A DNA stretch of 64,000 bases from contig NW_024737068.1 of the NCBI RefSeq assembly GCF_018991925.1, forward strand, positions 12,409,642 to 12,473,641, in the 5' to 3' direction. Shown here in pieces: positions 10,461 through 23,090 of the stretch (within the stretch, counting starts at the first letter, position 1; each line of letters opens with the position of its first letter). The notes beneath the pieces were generated by a model. It had not been told where the DNA came from and searched no databases. It worked only from the letters and a program-made list of their open reading frames with translations. This DNA is from Homarus americanus. Lineage: Eukaryota > Arthropoda > Malacostraca > Decapoda > Nephropidae. The position numbers and the translations under genes are program-made.

Positions 10461-13400
10461 TTCAGTTACTGACATACCGCAAGTTTTGGTTGCTATAATT
10501 TAATTATCTGATGAAGTTTACACTGAAGAGGAAAACATTAAGTCCTGTACAATATCTGTAATATTTTTGCACCATAAAGAGACTTGGGTATTTCTCTGGT
10601 GTACAAACAGATGAAGGCCAAGAGTACAGTAGGTGACACCTATGATCCGCCGGGACTGAACCTAATTTATATTTGTCAGCACTACAATATATCAGCGTTG
10701 TGATACTATTGATATGGTGTTTAATACCACAGCTGTCCTTATATCATTTGTCTGTTAAATACTGTACATCATCATGAACACTCAGTCATCACTTCGCGAG
10801 AGTTGTCCACCGGGCTGGGAAATTCAGTCAAAATTATCGTTAATCAGACATATACTGTACATCAGGTCCTAAAACTATTCCCAGATATTTCAACGGCAGG
10901 ATGATGTATCTTCCTTGGTTTCTAAAAGTTGTCTAGTGACCCTTGTGTATGAAGTGATATTTTATTACATGCTCTGGGATGTTGAAACACAGAAAATGCA
11001 CAAAAACACATCTACACAGTATCCGACCTATTCACAGTACACACCTTAATTCCTCTATACTTATTCCACAAAACAAATAATAAAATTGTCATTGGATATT
11101 TTTTTTATAAATTAATAAGACCATCATTATAGAGAAAAAGTGACCCAATAGTTTTCTTCCGTAGCCAACCTGTAACAACAACACTAAGCTGGCCAACATT
11201 TCGGCCAGATTTTTCCCTTCAAACAAACACATTAGAGAGGAAGTTATATAAATGCTTGCACTCATATTTAATTGCAAGTATTAATTTGCCATTCGCATAA
11301 AAAAAAATGGTTATTCAGATAACTGCAACGGATTAACGGCAATTTTAACTCCATTATCTAGAAGAGCTTGTTCATTAAAGACACGCGGAGCACATTTTAC
11401 GGAGATTGGAACATGAAGCAACTCATCAACCAAGTAAACAATTAAACTGAGATCTAAATCTAATGTGAATGTGATACTGTAAACCTTTACCTTTCCGTCT
11501 TATGTTAAATATTTCTCCATGAATAATAAAATAACCACGAACTAATATATATATATATATGAGTTTTCGTTAATTTAGTAAACTCGATTCTCCATACTGT
11601 ACGTGGATTTTTTTCAGGGCCGTTCGTGTTGATCTAAGGAAAATTCGTTATGTTCCAGCAAAAGTTCGTAGAGTAACGAAGGATCTACTAACGAATACAG
11701 TGGAGGATCTTATGAGGACAAACAAGCTAGGATTTAGAATGACAAAATTTGACCGTTATCTATCCCTAACCTAACCTCCCAGACTCGTTTTAATGGACAT
11801 ATCTGAACGAGTCACTTCAATATGACGGTATCAATTAAACAACAGCTGATCAACAACGTCCTCTACACTAGTTAAATATGGCAGGGGTGACAGAGAAAGT
11901 TAAATATGGTAGGGTTGTCAGGGGATAGTTAAACATGGCAGGGGTGTAGCGTAGAGTTGTGTGGCGGGGGCGGGGAAATAGTTGTGAGTCAGCTGAGGAG
12001 AATGGCCCGTGAGTCACTCGTCAACACAACCCACCCAGCCTAGCCAGTCACCCAACCTATACCTTACTCACTAAAGAAGAAATAACTATATCCGTTACCA
12101 ACTAAAATATAACCAAACTGCCATAACCACCAAGTTTAACGCTATAAAAGAAAACTTCACCACCAAAATATTAAATATATCCACAGTCAATATAAAATAA
12201 ACTGTATCTACCAACTCAGAGGTACAGGAACCTCAATACTGAACATCGCGTGTATATTGTGTATGAACACCGTGAGTCGCCAAGTGCCTCCTGGAGCTGG
12301 CGTACAGGTAGACTGTCGCCGGTGCAATAAACTCTAGTATTGATCCGTTATTCTTTTTTTCACGTTCAAATCGGATATAAATGCCTAGCTGTTGTAAGCA
12401 TGGCTGTCCGAAGCACTGAAGTGTTGCTCAAAAGAGTGAATTTCTAGCCTAAAAACCTCTAACGGGCAATTTCCTTTTACAAGGGAACTCAGCGTAGTTG
12501 GTCATGAGAGTGGTTATAAACAGTCGTTCTTTGTTGTAATAATACAGCGTCTTTCAATGAATTTATTCGCAAGTTCTCAAATATATATTTATTTGCCATT
12601 TATTACTCCATGAATTGACAAATTTCGTCTGAGATTCAGCCCAAACGCCTTCAATGAAGCATGGACTCAGAGGAACACTGCTGTCATCTCATCTGTGGGC
12701 TGGGTGTGGTGTTGGGGCACTTTGCCACTTCGGTTCAGTGCGAAAACCACCAGCAATAATGACCATATCAGAAAATTCCCACCATTGCACATTCTCAAGG
12801 ATATCTCGTTACTTTCTATATTCTACAGATACTCCCATAGTCTGCGTTTTGACGAATTACACTCAACAGTGTCAACACTACACAATTTCAATCGGCCTAA
12901 TTGATTGCTCAAGAAATTCCATTCTGCAGAACCTCAGCCCACCAATATTGATGTGTAGCCCCGACTAGAACTATGGGGAACTCCCTGCTGCTTCGAGTAT
13001 CTTCTGTCATTGGCAAGGAGTGTTACTGGACCAAACTCCCATACGTTATAAGTGTCCCCTCTCGTATGTAACTCAACAACACTGGTCGACATGACATGCG
13101 GACACTAAGTTACGAGTATGAACATGATGGTTATTAAAACAGCTAGATACATTACAAGGCAGAAAAGTATTTTTTTTTTACATATTCATATCTACAGATT
13201 CTGATTCCCACACTGTTGGCTCTTCTGGGCGCCGCCTCCTAATATGTCAACCATGGTGCTGCGGGAGGACTGGGATCTGGCTTAACAATACCTCTATACG
13301 TGCTCCAACTAATATCCTGTAGATACGTACTACTCAAGTATGAAAACTATAAAACTAAGTTGCTTAAAGATTAAACAAGTTCATGATAAGGAACAAGTGG

Positions 13401-14576
13401 TCGTGTTTTGAAAGCCATGTAGCAGCTGGTATAAGACTGGGGACCGAAACACCGCCACCCACAACACTAGGTTACGTGTACGGCGGGAAAACCTCATAAA
13501 AATATATTGACTGGATCTAGACCTCCCTTAAAACTACTTCTACAGCTTACATAATAATAGCGGCAATGTTCCATAGGTCATATACAACACACACACATAT
13601 ATATCGAAACATGAATACACCGGAGAAATAAGTCACCGTTTTCCTATTCCTCCTCCTTTTCACTCACATTATCATATAACTGCTTGGTGAGGAGGCAATA
13701 TCTACATATCTGTTTAGCAAATGATATGAAAAATGTTAATATGTGACGTGCAACTACTCACTTAAAATATGAACATACATATTTGCTGTACTCTCCTGTA
13801 ACACACAAGTACTCACCAAGCAACACACAATTACAGAAAATGTGACATGAAGCTACCTACTTAACAGGTGACATGAAGCTACCTACTTAACAAACAACAC
13901 CTTAATCACCATAGCCCCGGCATCTGAACAAACTACAACATAATACTCTACAGTATTACTTAACATATGACACCTGACACAATTACATAACAAGTGACAT
14001 ATTTCAACTTAACGAGTGAAACTTGGCTGCTAAGGAAGTGACTAATAGGTGACACAATTCTACTTAAGTGATTCGACAAATAACTCATCTCTATTTAATA
14101 ACTAACATGCACATTATTCACAGGGAAAATACAACTCGTGAAAAATGTCAAGAAAATACACATTACTTAAGTTTTGTCTCCTTACTACTATGTGTTGGGG
14201 TAACTACACGTGGAGGAGGTGAGTATTGATAGGGTTCGACTAATGGGAACTTAGGCGGACCAGAGTTGTCATAAGAGAATGAGGTATGTTGCAATACTTA
14301 TAGAAAGATGGAGGATGGGATGATGGATTTAATTTCATTAAGGCAGTGACCAAGGAAACAGCAAAAAAAAAGGTAAAGTGAGACAAAGTGAAATGAAAAT
14401 GCGAGGAATGAAGGAAGTAAATAATTTAGAAGCTCATCTTAAGAGAGCTACACTGAGTAAAGGTGATATGTCAAAAAGGTTGAGGCGTCGAGAGGAGGAG
14501 AGGATGACGACTTCAGAAATAACAATAAAGATAATACAAAAATTTAACATAGCAGAAAAAACCATGACCGACTTAC
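10461..14576. other. Intron DNA next to kinesin exon 1
   Basis: Mostly AT-rich unique-looking sequence. A 24 bp unit (CTTAACAGGTGACATGAAGC core) is duplicated at 13860-13910, with related ACTTAACA-GTGACA words out to 14060. No other exon was supported. Confidence 0.55.
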
Positions 14577-14690
14577 TTGTGGTTTTGCCTCCCATATCTA
14601 TGATGCATTTAGACTCGCGAGCTATCTCGCGGTTGTTGAAGGGACGAACCCTCACAGCCACCTTCACTGACGACATGGTGGCGAGTCAGT
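14577..14690 (-). CDS. unc-104: Kinesin-3 (unc-104/KIF1 type), first coding exon
   Basis: Kinesin-3 motors carry synaptic-vesicle precursors along microtubules towards plus ends. Translation on the minus strand starts at the ATG at 14674-14676, in the strong context GCCACCATG, with an in-frame TGA just upstream. The 33 residues begin [19 protein letters not shown] and continue to [15 protein letters not shown] is the RxRP nucleotide-contact motif of strand beta-1 in the kinesin motor, and the SKCII segment is typical of the unc-104/KIF1 branch. The exon ends at 14577 before a perfect GTAAGT donor (14571-14576), leaving one base of a split codon. A 3' splice site (TTGTGTTACAG, G at 14691) lies 14 bases before the ATG, so there should be at least one noncoding exon further right. 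The coding part is 14577-14676; 14677-14690 is 5' UTR. KIF13 and KIF16 relatives fit less well at exon 2. Confidence 0.93.
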
Positions 14691-15185
14691 CTGTAACACA
14701 ATAGAAACAAATGTTGTTAATTGTTATCATTCCCACGGCCACCTTCACTCATAACAAAGTGAACAAAATCTGTATTAACACCTTCACTACAGGGACGCCC
14801 CTTTTAATATTTTATTTAGCTAACACCGGACGATTTCATTCATCTCAGAAAGGAACCCCGAACATGAGGGGTTAAATACAATAAATTACTCATTAGCGAT
14901 CACCTGTTGTTACTCATTAACCTCACTGATATCTTCACTTACTCGCTGTTACTCAATACTCATCACATATACAACCACCTGCATCCAAAACATGTTAGTC
15001 ACTCAATTACCTCATTTGTTTCGTTGATCATTACTTACAACCAAACCTATGGAAAACCAGATGGAAAAAGAAGAGAAGGAAGAGGCGGACAGTCGGTCAC
15101 AGGAAACAGATCAGGAAAGGGAATCCCGTCTTAATGCTGACAGATAGTAAACAGCAGAAAGGAGTTCTCTAGAAAATGATTAAAC

Positions 15186-15742
15186 GCATGAAATTCGTTT
15201 AAATGCTAATAGACAGAGAGCTGCGGGATCCACTGTTGATACAGTAATCGACCAGGACCAAGCAGTCCGGTACCCTGCAGAATTCCTTAATTCTTTGGAG
15301 CCAGCTGGAATGCCTCCTCACCACCTCACTCTCAAGATTGGAACTCTTATAATGCTCTTAAGAAATCTTGAACCACCAATCCTCTGCAATGGCTCAAGAC
15401 TGGTGGTGAAGAACATGATGCCACATGTACTGGAAGCTACAATACTGACAGGGAAAGCTAGAGGAGAGGACGTTTTTATACCAAGGATACCTCTCATCAC
15501 CACTGACCTGCCATTTGAGTTCAAGCGAATTCAGTTCCCGGTTAAAGTGAGCTTTGCCATGACCATCTACAAAAGACAGGGACAGTCCCTAAAGATGGTT
15601 GGCCTAAACCTGGTGTTTCCTTGCTTCTCTCATGGACAGTTTCTATGTTGGATGCTTCAGAGTGGGAACTGGCAAAAATCTGTACATACGTGCTGCTAAT
15701 GGTAAAGCCAAAAATGTGGTCTACCTTAATGCACTACAGTGA
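15186..15742 (+). mobile_element. Internally deleted Helitron remnant (helicase C-terminus)
   Basis: From about 15230 the frame reads STVDTVIDQDQAVRYPAEFL, LKIGTLIMLLRNLEPPILCN, IPRIPLITTDLPFEFKRIQF and AMTIYKRQGQSLKMVG. These are the last motifs of the Pif1-type helicase in Helitron RepHel proteins. One extra base in the HGQF codon region shifts the frame; the other frame then gives the expected end (VGTGKNLYI ... NALQ, TGA at 15740-15742). Immediately upstream and in the same frame is RLNANRQRAA, preceded near 15130 by ESRLNADR, resembling the Arg/Asn/Ala repeats near the N-terminus of many Helitron proteins. Rep and most helicase motifs are missing. No convincing TC start or CTAG end was found. 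Confidence 0.78.
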
Positions 15743-17221
15743 GACAATGTGGAGCCTCTCGGAGGGTGGCGTCCTACCGTGGCCTAGCGAGAGAGCCCCC
15801 GGAGATTTAAGACTGAGGGAGTCACTCGCATCATGTTCGGAGACTGCATAAGGTTTTCCATTAGCCTCCTACACTCATTTTCCAGTCAGTACATGTAACC
15901 AAACACCTACAATTCTCCACACTTAAACTGCAAGAAATGGCTCACAACAGTATATATATATATCTCTCTTAAATTCTAATCACAATTCTTACTCAAGCAC
16001 ATTCATAATAGTGTTTGCAAGGATTTCACTTTCAGGTCAACTTGTATTCAAATTAGTCAAGACATGTTTGGCGAGGCTCCGAGTGGACAAAAGGAGGGAA
16101 GGAAGGCAGGAAGGGGGGGGGGCAGTGTTTTTACTCGCGGGTAACAACTACGGATAAAACAAACACTACGGCCTCTGCACTAGACATTATAAACGATGAT
16201 ATGTTCTAGCAGTGCTGTTCCCCCACACCCGCATTCAAAATCGTCATTACTAACCACATCAATACAATTATTCTACACTAGTGGAATATTAATACAAATC
16301 TACCCAATAATTAACAGTGACGCTAAGTCCTGAGAAACAGATGGGCGAACGGGGTGGTAAAGTTTGTACCAACATCCGGTTACACTACAAAATAAAAAAT
16401 CTAGTTCAAGCAACCATAGCTTTAACAACTTTAACTCTAGGTAAATTTACAGTTGATGAACGTAATAAAGCTGAAACATTTGAGTGATAGAAAATATAAT
16501 GGCGATGTTGTGTATTAGTTGGATTGCGTTTCGGCCAATTAAATTCTAATAGTCACCAGCCCGATTGAGAAAATATGATTATAAATAACTATTGAGCCTT
16601 ACCATGACAACAGATGCTGTTCTGAGTTATGTGTAAATATTAAAATAACTGGGTCAATTTTCGGATTAAATGCCACTGGATGTTGAGGACTGTACTGCCT
16701 ACACGTGAGTACAAAATCATACAGGTTACAGTTGTTGTAGTATTGCTATACCTTCTGGTAGATGACAGAGCTTTCTAAATGTTTTACTTCAAGACGTATT
16801 TAATTTTATAATTAATAATTATATGTATTTCTTTTTCTGTGAAATCTGGTGGCAGTAAGGTGTTGCACTAATGTAAAACTTAAGTTGGACATAAAGGTTA
16901 ACAATAGGCTCCAGTGAACTATTTTCTGATAAGTGACTAAATATCATTACATGAACAAGCCGATACCATTTCATGATCATTTGTGTTTTATTATTGAAAT
17001 ACGATCTTAAAACGGTTTATATCGGTCAACGCCGTACAACAACAACGCCGTACAACATAACAACAATGCCGTACTACAAAAGTCTTCACAAAAACTAAAA
17101 GCAAGTAATTAATTGATAAGCTTACTGCGGCCTGATGCTCGGTGGGTTCACACAAAACGTCAACATGATGCTCTAGTGACCTAGTCTATATCAATAGTTT
17201 TATCAAAACTCTTGAATAAGT
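15743..17221. other. No recognisable feature
   Basis: Intergenic or upstream intronic DNA; a G-run at 16111-16121 and a small (TA)n at 15953 only. Confidence 0.55.
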
Positions 17222-18039
17222 TTGATCTGGTTTGGTTTGGTTTAGTTTGGTCTGGTTTAGTTTGGTCTGGTTTGGTTTAGTTTGGTCTGGTTTAGTTTGG
17301 TCTGGTTTGGTTTGGCTTGGTTTAGTTTGGTCTGGTTTAGTTTGGTCTTGGTTTGGTTTGGTTTAGTTTGGTCTGGTTTAGTTTGGTTTGGTTTGGTTTA
17401 GTCTGGTTTAGTTTGGTCTGGTTTAGGTTTGGTCTGTGGTTTAGTTTGGTCTGGTTTAGTTTTGGTCTATTTTAGTTTAGTTTGGTCTGGTTTAAGTCTT
17501 TGGTTTCTGCCTGGTCTGGTTTTGGTCTGGTTTGGTTTAGTTTGGTCTGGTTTGTTTGGTCTGGTTTGGTTTGGTTTAGTTTGGTCTGGTTTGGCTTGGC
17601 TTAGTTTGGTCTGTTTAGTTTGGTCTTGCTTGGTTTGGTCTGTCTGGTTTAGTTTGGTTTGGCCTGGTTTTTGGTCTGGTGGCCTGGTCTGGTTTTGGTC
17701 TGGTTTGGTTTAGTTTGGTCTGGTTTAGTTTGGTCTGGTTTGGTTTGGTTTAGTTTGGTCTGGTTTGGCTTGGGTTTGGTTGGTCAGTTTAGTTTGGTCT
17801 GGGTTTTTGGTCTGGTTTAGTTTGGTCTGGCTTAGTTTGGTCTTTTTAGCTTGGCCTTGGTTTAGTTTGGTCTGGTTTAGTTTGGTCTGTTGGTTTGGTC
17901 TGGTCTGGTTTGGTCTTGGTTTGGTTTAGTTTGGTCTTTAGTTTGGTTTGGTTTGGTTTAGTTTGATCTGGTTTAGTTTGGTCTGGTTTGGTTTAGTTTG
18001 GTCTGGTTTAGTTTGGTCTGGTTTGGTTTGGTTTGGCCA
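17222..18039. repeat. GT-rich minisatellite (TTTGGTCTGGTTTAG type)
   Basis: About 820 bp of nested variants of TTTGGTCTGGTTTAG and TTTGGTTTGG. Strand composition is strongly skewed: the plus strand has almost no C outside GGTCTGG and few A. The open frame across it encodes only Val/Trp/Ser/Leu repeats and is not a gene. Confidence 0.95.
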
Positions 18040-19395
18040 CAACAGGATGTACAATAGGCATGTCTGTATGCAAAAATGTATGTTCACATAATTATGTGCT
18101 TGTAGGCATCTGTGAAAATTGCGTCACCAAAATGTATCAAAACTAAAAAAACGTATCTAAGTGATTTTTGTACACTTTTGGAACAACAGTGTAGGATAGT
18201 GTTCAGAGCTTGGCAATACTTTGATACGGTGACGGTCAACACTATGGTTGCACAACTTTTAAAAGTGTCTTTCCACGCAATAACGGAATTAAAAATTTAC
18301 CTGAGAAACAGATGGCGGATAAAAGAAATTTCTTCCCATTATGCTGATGAAGGAAACAGCCGAAAAAAAATAATTTCGGATAATGAGACCTGCTAATGAA
18401 ACTTGAGTGATGAGTAAAATTAAATTAAGGGTCATTACCATATATAATTAACTGAAATTCCTTTATCAGCGTGCCACAGAGTCCCCGTATCAACACGAAC
18501 GCTCTTACATATTCTCATTTGACCTTCAGTTTTGACCCTTGACCTTTGTGTCCCTGTGGCATATATTTTCATCCAAATTTCTGTATCGTTACAAGGGATG
18601 TATTCCAAATACATCTATGAGCTTAGAAGTAAAGGTCATATAAATTTCGGGGATCCTTAACGCCTTCACCTCGAGGGATCAAGAGGATTTATATATGGTT
18701 TCCAACAGTTATTTATCTCTGTTTGGAAGGATCAAATAGACGAAAAGTTAAGAGAGAGAGAGAGACGTCAAACACCAGGAAATATAAAATACTGGCATGT
18801 AACTTAAGCACAATGGGGGATCCCCTTCGAAAGACACACTTAAGAGACCACTGTTTGGGGGGAATCAAGTGGACAGCGCTTAGCGAGTCAAAGTCATCAA
18901 CACACTGAAAACCCAAATTATGAAAATCAAGACTCCCCTATGGATTACACCTAAGAAAGGGGATTAAGAAAATATATATACTTTTTCTGGGTTATTCATC
19001 TTAAATTTTAAAAACCATGAAAAAAACAGCAACAGACGGCAAAGATCAAGGCAAAATCCCTCCATCCCTGAGGTCGATGTAGTACCCATGACAAGGAATG
19101 CCTAAGACGACAAGTACAAATATTCCACACTTACTTACTATATCCTTAACTTATATACACGGCATACAGAATATATCTTCACCATACACAATAATTCCCA
19201 ATACTTCATAACAAGTCAGTAAGTATACTAAGCCACTCATGTCCTCCCTACATACTATACAACATACTCATAACAAAGCCTCACAACATATATGTCACTA
19301 AAATCTACACTTCTACAGTGATTTTGTAAACTCGTACGTATGGCATTGTGTTGGTATGCTCGAATAAAATTGACTGTGTAACCAAGTAAAAGTTT

Positions 19396-19396
<1 letters not shown>
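18040..19396. other. No recognisable feature
   Basis: A 94-codon open frame (18112-18396) matches nothing I know and has no splice or start support. Confidence 0.5.

Positions 19397-19440
<44 letters not shown>
19397..19440. repeat. (GT)n microsatellite
   Basis: Uninterrupted GT run of about 22 units. Confidence 0.96.
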
Positions 19441-19443
<3 letters not shown>

Positions 19444-20037
19444 AACAGGAAACAATGTAACACACAAGGAAATAATTGTTATCAATAAGGATAATTATAA
19501 AAGCAAAAAATATACGACCGTGTTTTCGTGTGTAAGACTATCACCTGAACCTTAAATCATCAACATAAAAAAATATGTTCCCATGAAAATATAAAACTCA
19601 ATTCCTGGAGAAACGAAAAAAATAAAATAAAGCACTAAAAAAAAAACCTCGAGATGAACGCGTATAAAGTAATTAACCTGGATATACTAAGTAAAAAAAA
19701 ATGGATAAACGGACAGAGAAATCCCACAGATGAGACCCAGAAAATGGTAAAGAGAAACCTCAGTGTGTGTGTGGTAATTAAGGGAGTTTTGCGGCTTCCA
19801 TTATGTGTTATGCTGGAGGGCGGTGGTGGGTGTCGTGTTAATGCGGGTGTATCCCTCGTAAGCTCCACCCAGACTGCTTCATGGCCTCTCCAGTATTTAT
19901 GTCCTCCATGTTGGCCTCCACCTGGGTTTTTGGAGGTTTAGAGAGGTGAGTTATACCTCGTCGTAACTCACACTCACTTGGTTTAAAAGATCATTTTCAA
20001 AAGGTTCAGAGGTGACCATATACTCTGCATGGAGACA

Positions 20038-20038
<1 letters not shown>

Positions 20039-20074
<36 letters not shown>
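20039..20074. repeat. (GT)n microsatellite
   Basis: Uninterrupted GT run just left of the inverted repeat at 20115. Confidence 0.96.
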
Positions 20075-20076
<2 letters not shown>

Positions 20077-20114
20077 AATAAGATAACTTGACCCTTTCAG
20101 TACAATGCTAACCC

Positions 20115-20376
20115 CCTGAGTACAATGAACCAGCCTAGTGAGTAATATATTGTAACCCCTTGAGTACGATGACTATCCCTTGATTACAATAATTTTAAAA
20201 GTCATCGTACTCAAGGGGTTACAATATATTACTCACTAGGCTGATTCATTGTACTCAAGGGATTAAGTCATTGTATCAAGGGGTTAAGTCATCATACTCG
20301 AGGGGTTAAATCATCGTACTTAAGGGGTTAAGTCATCGCACTCAAGAGGTTAAGTCATCGTACTCAAGGGGTTGTC
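20115..20376. repeat. Inverted repeat followed by 22 bp tandem repeats
   Basis: Arms 20115-20173 and 20201-20260 are near-perfect reverse complements (shared core GTAATATATTGTAACCCCTT). From 20262 to 20376 the end motif AGTCATCGTACTCAAGGGGT is repeated about five times with small changes. It has the form of a hairpin whose end word has been amplified. Confidence 0.8.
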
Positions 20377-20458
20377 ATCGCAGTTCAGTTATCCGAGTTT
20401 GGTTAATAATGTCATTTTATTTGTTAATATCTGGTCCAACCACACCAAGGTAAGTCAC

Positions 20459-20755
20459 AACACAACAACAAATATCATCCACCATAACAACCACCATCGA
20501 CCACAACATTAACAACCATCAACCACAACCATCGGCCACAATAACCATCAACCACAACAAACATCGACCACAATAACCATCAACCACAACCATTGACCAC
20601 AATAACCATCGACCACAACAACCATCGACCACAACAACCATCGACCACAACAACCACAAAAATAAAACTATCAACCACAAACCACAACAACAACCACCAC
20701 CATCAACCACAACCATCGACCACAATCACAACCAATAACCACAACAATAACAACC
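20459..20755. repeat. CAACCATCGACCACAA minisatellite
   Basis: Short degenerate 15-18 bp units without G except in ATCG. Nothing else is visible in it. Confidence 0.88.
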
Positions 20756-21059
20756 TATTCATCTTGGCACTGGAATTACACCGAGACAAAATCGCAAACA
20801 GGAATGCCTTTGTCTTCTTATCTGGAACTGGCGGGAAAATTTAACCCAAAAATTCTTGAAAATCCGTGACCAAGAAATTGTTGCTTTCAAAACAAGTTCA
20901 CTAAATATTTGGTGTTGAGATTTACCACCAACTATTCCTACCCATCCACACATTTATATTATGGTTCTTATTCATCCGCATATTCATCCAATTCTTCGTA
21001 CTCATCCAAATCTTCTTATTTAAACAATTCATCTTAATAATCCATACTCATCCAACTCT

Positions 21060-21480
21060 TCTTAGTTCATATTCATCTACAGCTTTCTATTCACCCACAC
21101 TCTCATCCAATTCTCCTTACTCATCCACACATTCATCCAGTTTTTCTTACTCACCCACACACTCATCCGATTCTTCTTCCTCATCCATAAATTCATCCAG
21201 TGTTTCTTACTCATCCACACACTCATCCGATTCTTCTTCCTCATCCATAAATTCATGCAGTGTTTCTTACTCATCCACACACTCATCCGATTCTTCTTCC
21301 TCATCCACACAATCATCCAATGTTTCTTGCTCATCCATACACTCACCCAATTCTTCTTACTCATTCACACGTTCATCCAATTCTTCTTAATCATCCAGAA
21401 CATTCACTCAATTCTTCTTACTCATCCACAAAATCACCCAATGTTTGTTACTCATCCATACACTCACCCAACTCTTCTTG
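21060..21480. repeat. 30 bp minisatellite
   Basis: Units of about 30 bp alternating TCATCCACACACTCATCCGA and TTCTTCTTCC forms, with a 60 bp higher-order pattern at 21140-21310. Open frames on both strands are artefacts of the 30 bp period. Confidence 0.9.
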
Positions 21481-21484
21481 TTCA

Positions 21485-21813
21485 TACTACATGAAGTCCT
21501 GCCCTCCCTCCCTCCACCACCACCCCTCCTCTACTACCACACTCCTCCCTCCCTCCCTCCACCCCTCTCCTCTCCTCCACCAAAACACTCCCTCTCTCCA
21601 CCACTACACTCTCTCCTCCACCACTACACTCACTCTCCTCCACCACTACACTCCCTCTCTCCACCACTACACTCTCTCCACCACTACACTCTCTCCACCA
21701 CTACACTCTCCTCCACCACTACACATTCTCCCCTCCACCACAAACAGTTCCTCCCGCATACAGAGTCGGTGGAAGGTGCAAGTGGGTGGTGATAGTTACA
21801 CAGGTGATGGGGA

Positions 21814-21880
<67 letters not shown>

Positions 21881-22258
21881 GAGACTCCCACATTAATTAC
21901 TTCTCTGGTGCTTAGTGGGAAATTGCCTCAGCAAACTGCCCTGTTTTGTTAGCAACAGTATGTGTGTGTGTCTCCTCCCCTCACCAATCACTTACCTCCC
22001 CCACCACTCTCCAACCCCTCCCCTAACCAATCTCTTACTCCTCCCCTCCCTCACCCCCTCATCCCACCACTCTCCAACCCTCCCCCTCACCAATCTCCCA
22101 CTCCTCCCCACCCTCTCCTCATCCCCACCACTCTCCAGCCCCTACCCCTCCTTCACCACTCTTGCTCCACCCTCCCTCACTGCACTTTTACCCCCCGCCA
22201 CCTCCACCATTTCCCCGTTCCCATTCCCTCACTTTCTTAACCCTCTCCTCCCCACCAC
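21485..22258. repeat. C/T-rich low-complexity DNA with (CA)n core
   Basis: CTCC/ACCACTACACTC units (21490-21745), a pure (CA)n run (21817-21876), and a further CCT/CACC-rich stretch (21970-22258). No gene is supported. Confidence 0.85.
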
Positions 22259-22589
22259 ACTATCAACTATCACCACACAAACAACTACTACTAACAACTA
22301 CCACCACACCATCAACTACCACCACACTAACAACTACACACCACATACTACTACCACCACTAACAACTACCACCACACCAATAACCACTACCACACTAAC
22401 AACTACCACCACACTAACAACTACCACCACACCAATAACTACTACCACACTAACAACTACCACCACACTAATAACTACCACCACACTAACCACTACCATC
22501 ACACTAACTACCACCACACCATCAACTACCACCACACCATCAGCTACCACCACACCATCAGCTACCACAACGCCATCAAATATCACCAT
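22259..22589. repeat. CACCACACTAACAACTAC minisatellite
   Basis: Degenerate 18 bp units rich in ACC, CAC and AAC. The plus strand is almost free of G over 330 bp. Confidence 0.9.
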
Positions 22590-23090
22590 TCCAGATGGTG
22601 GTGGTGGCAGCAGAAACAGTTGGTGATGATGGCAGCAGAAACAGATGGTGGTGATGGCAGCAGAGACAGATGGTGGTGATGGCAACAGAAACATATGGTG
22701 GTGATGGCAGCAGAGACAGATGGTGGTGATGGCAGCAGAAACATATGGTGGTGATGGCAGCAGAAACATATGGTGGTGATGGCAGCAGAAACATATGGTG
22801 GTGATGGCAGCAGAAACATATGGATGATGGCAGCAGAGACAGATGGCAACAGAAACATATGGTGGTGATGGCAGCAGAAACATATGGTGGTGATGGCAAC
22901 AGAAACATATGGTGGTGATGGCAGCAGAAACATATGGTGGTGATGGCAGCAGAAACATATGGTGGTGATGGCAGCAGAAACATATGTGGTGATGGCAGCA
23001 GAAACATATGGTGGTGATGGCAGCAGAAACATATGGTGGTGATGGCAGCAGAAACAGATGGTGGTGATGGCAGCAGAGACAGGTGGTGGT
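22590..23090. repeat. 25 bp minisatellite
   Basis: About 20 copies of ATGGTGGTGATGGCAGCAGA followed by AACAT, with GAGACAG and GCAACAG variants. The 25 bp period makes all three minus-strand frames open, each with the same 25-residue repeat; not a gene. Confidence 0.95.

Noticed and set aside
14378..14704. Plus-strand 108-codon frame over kinesin exon 1
   Set aside because: It is antisense to the well-supported kinesin exon and shows no family resemblance.
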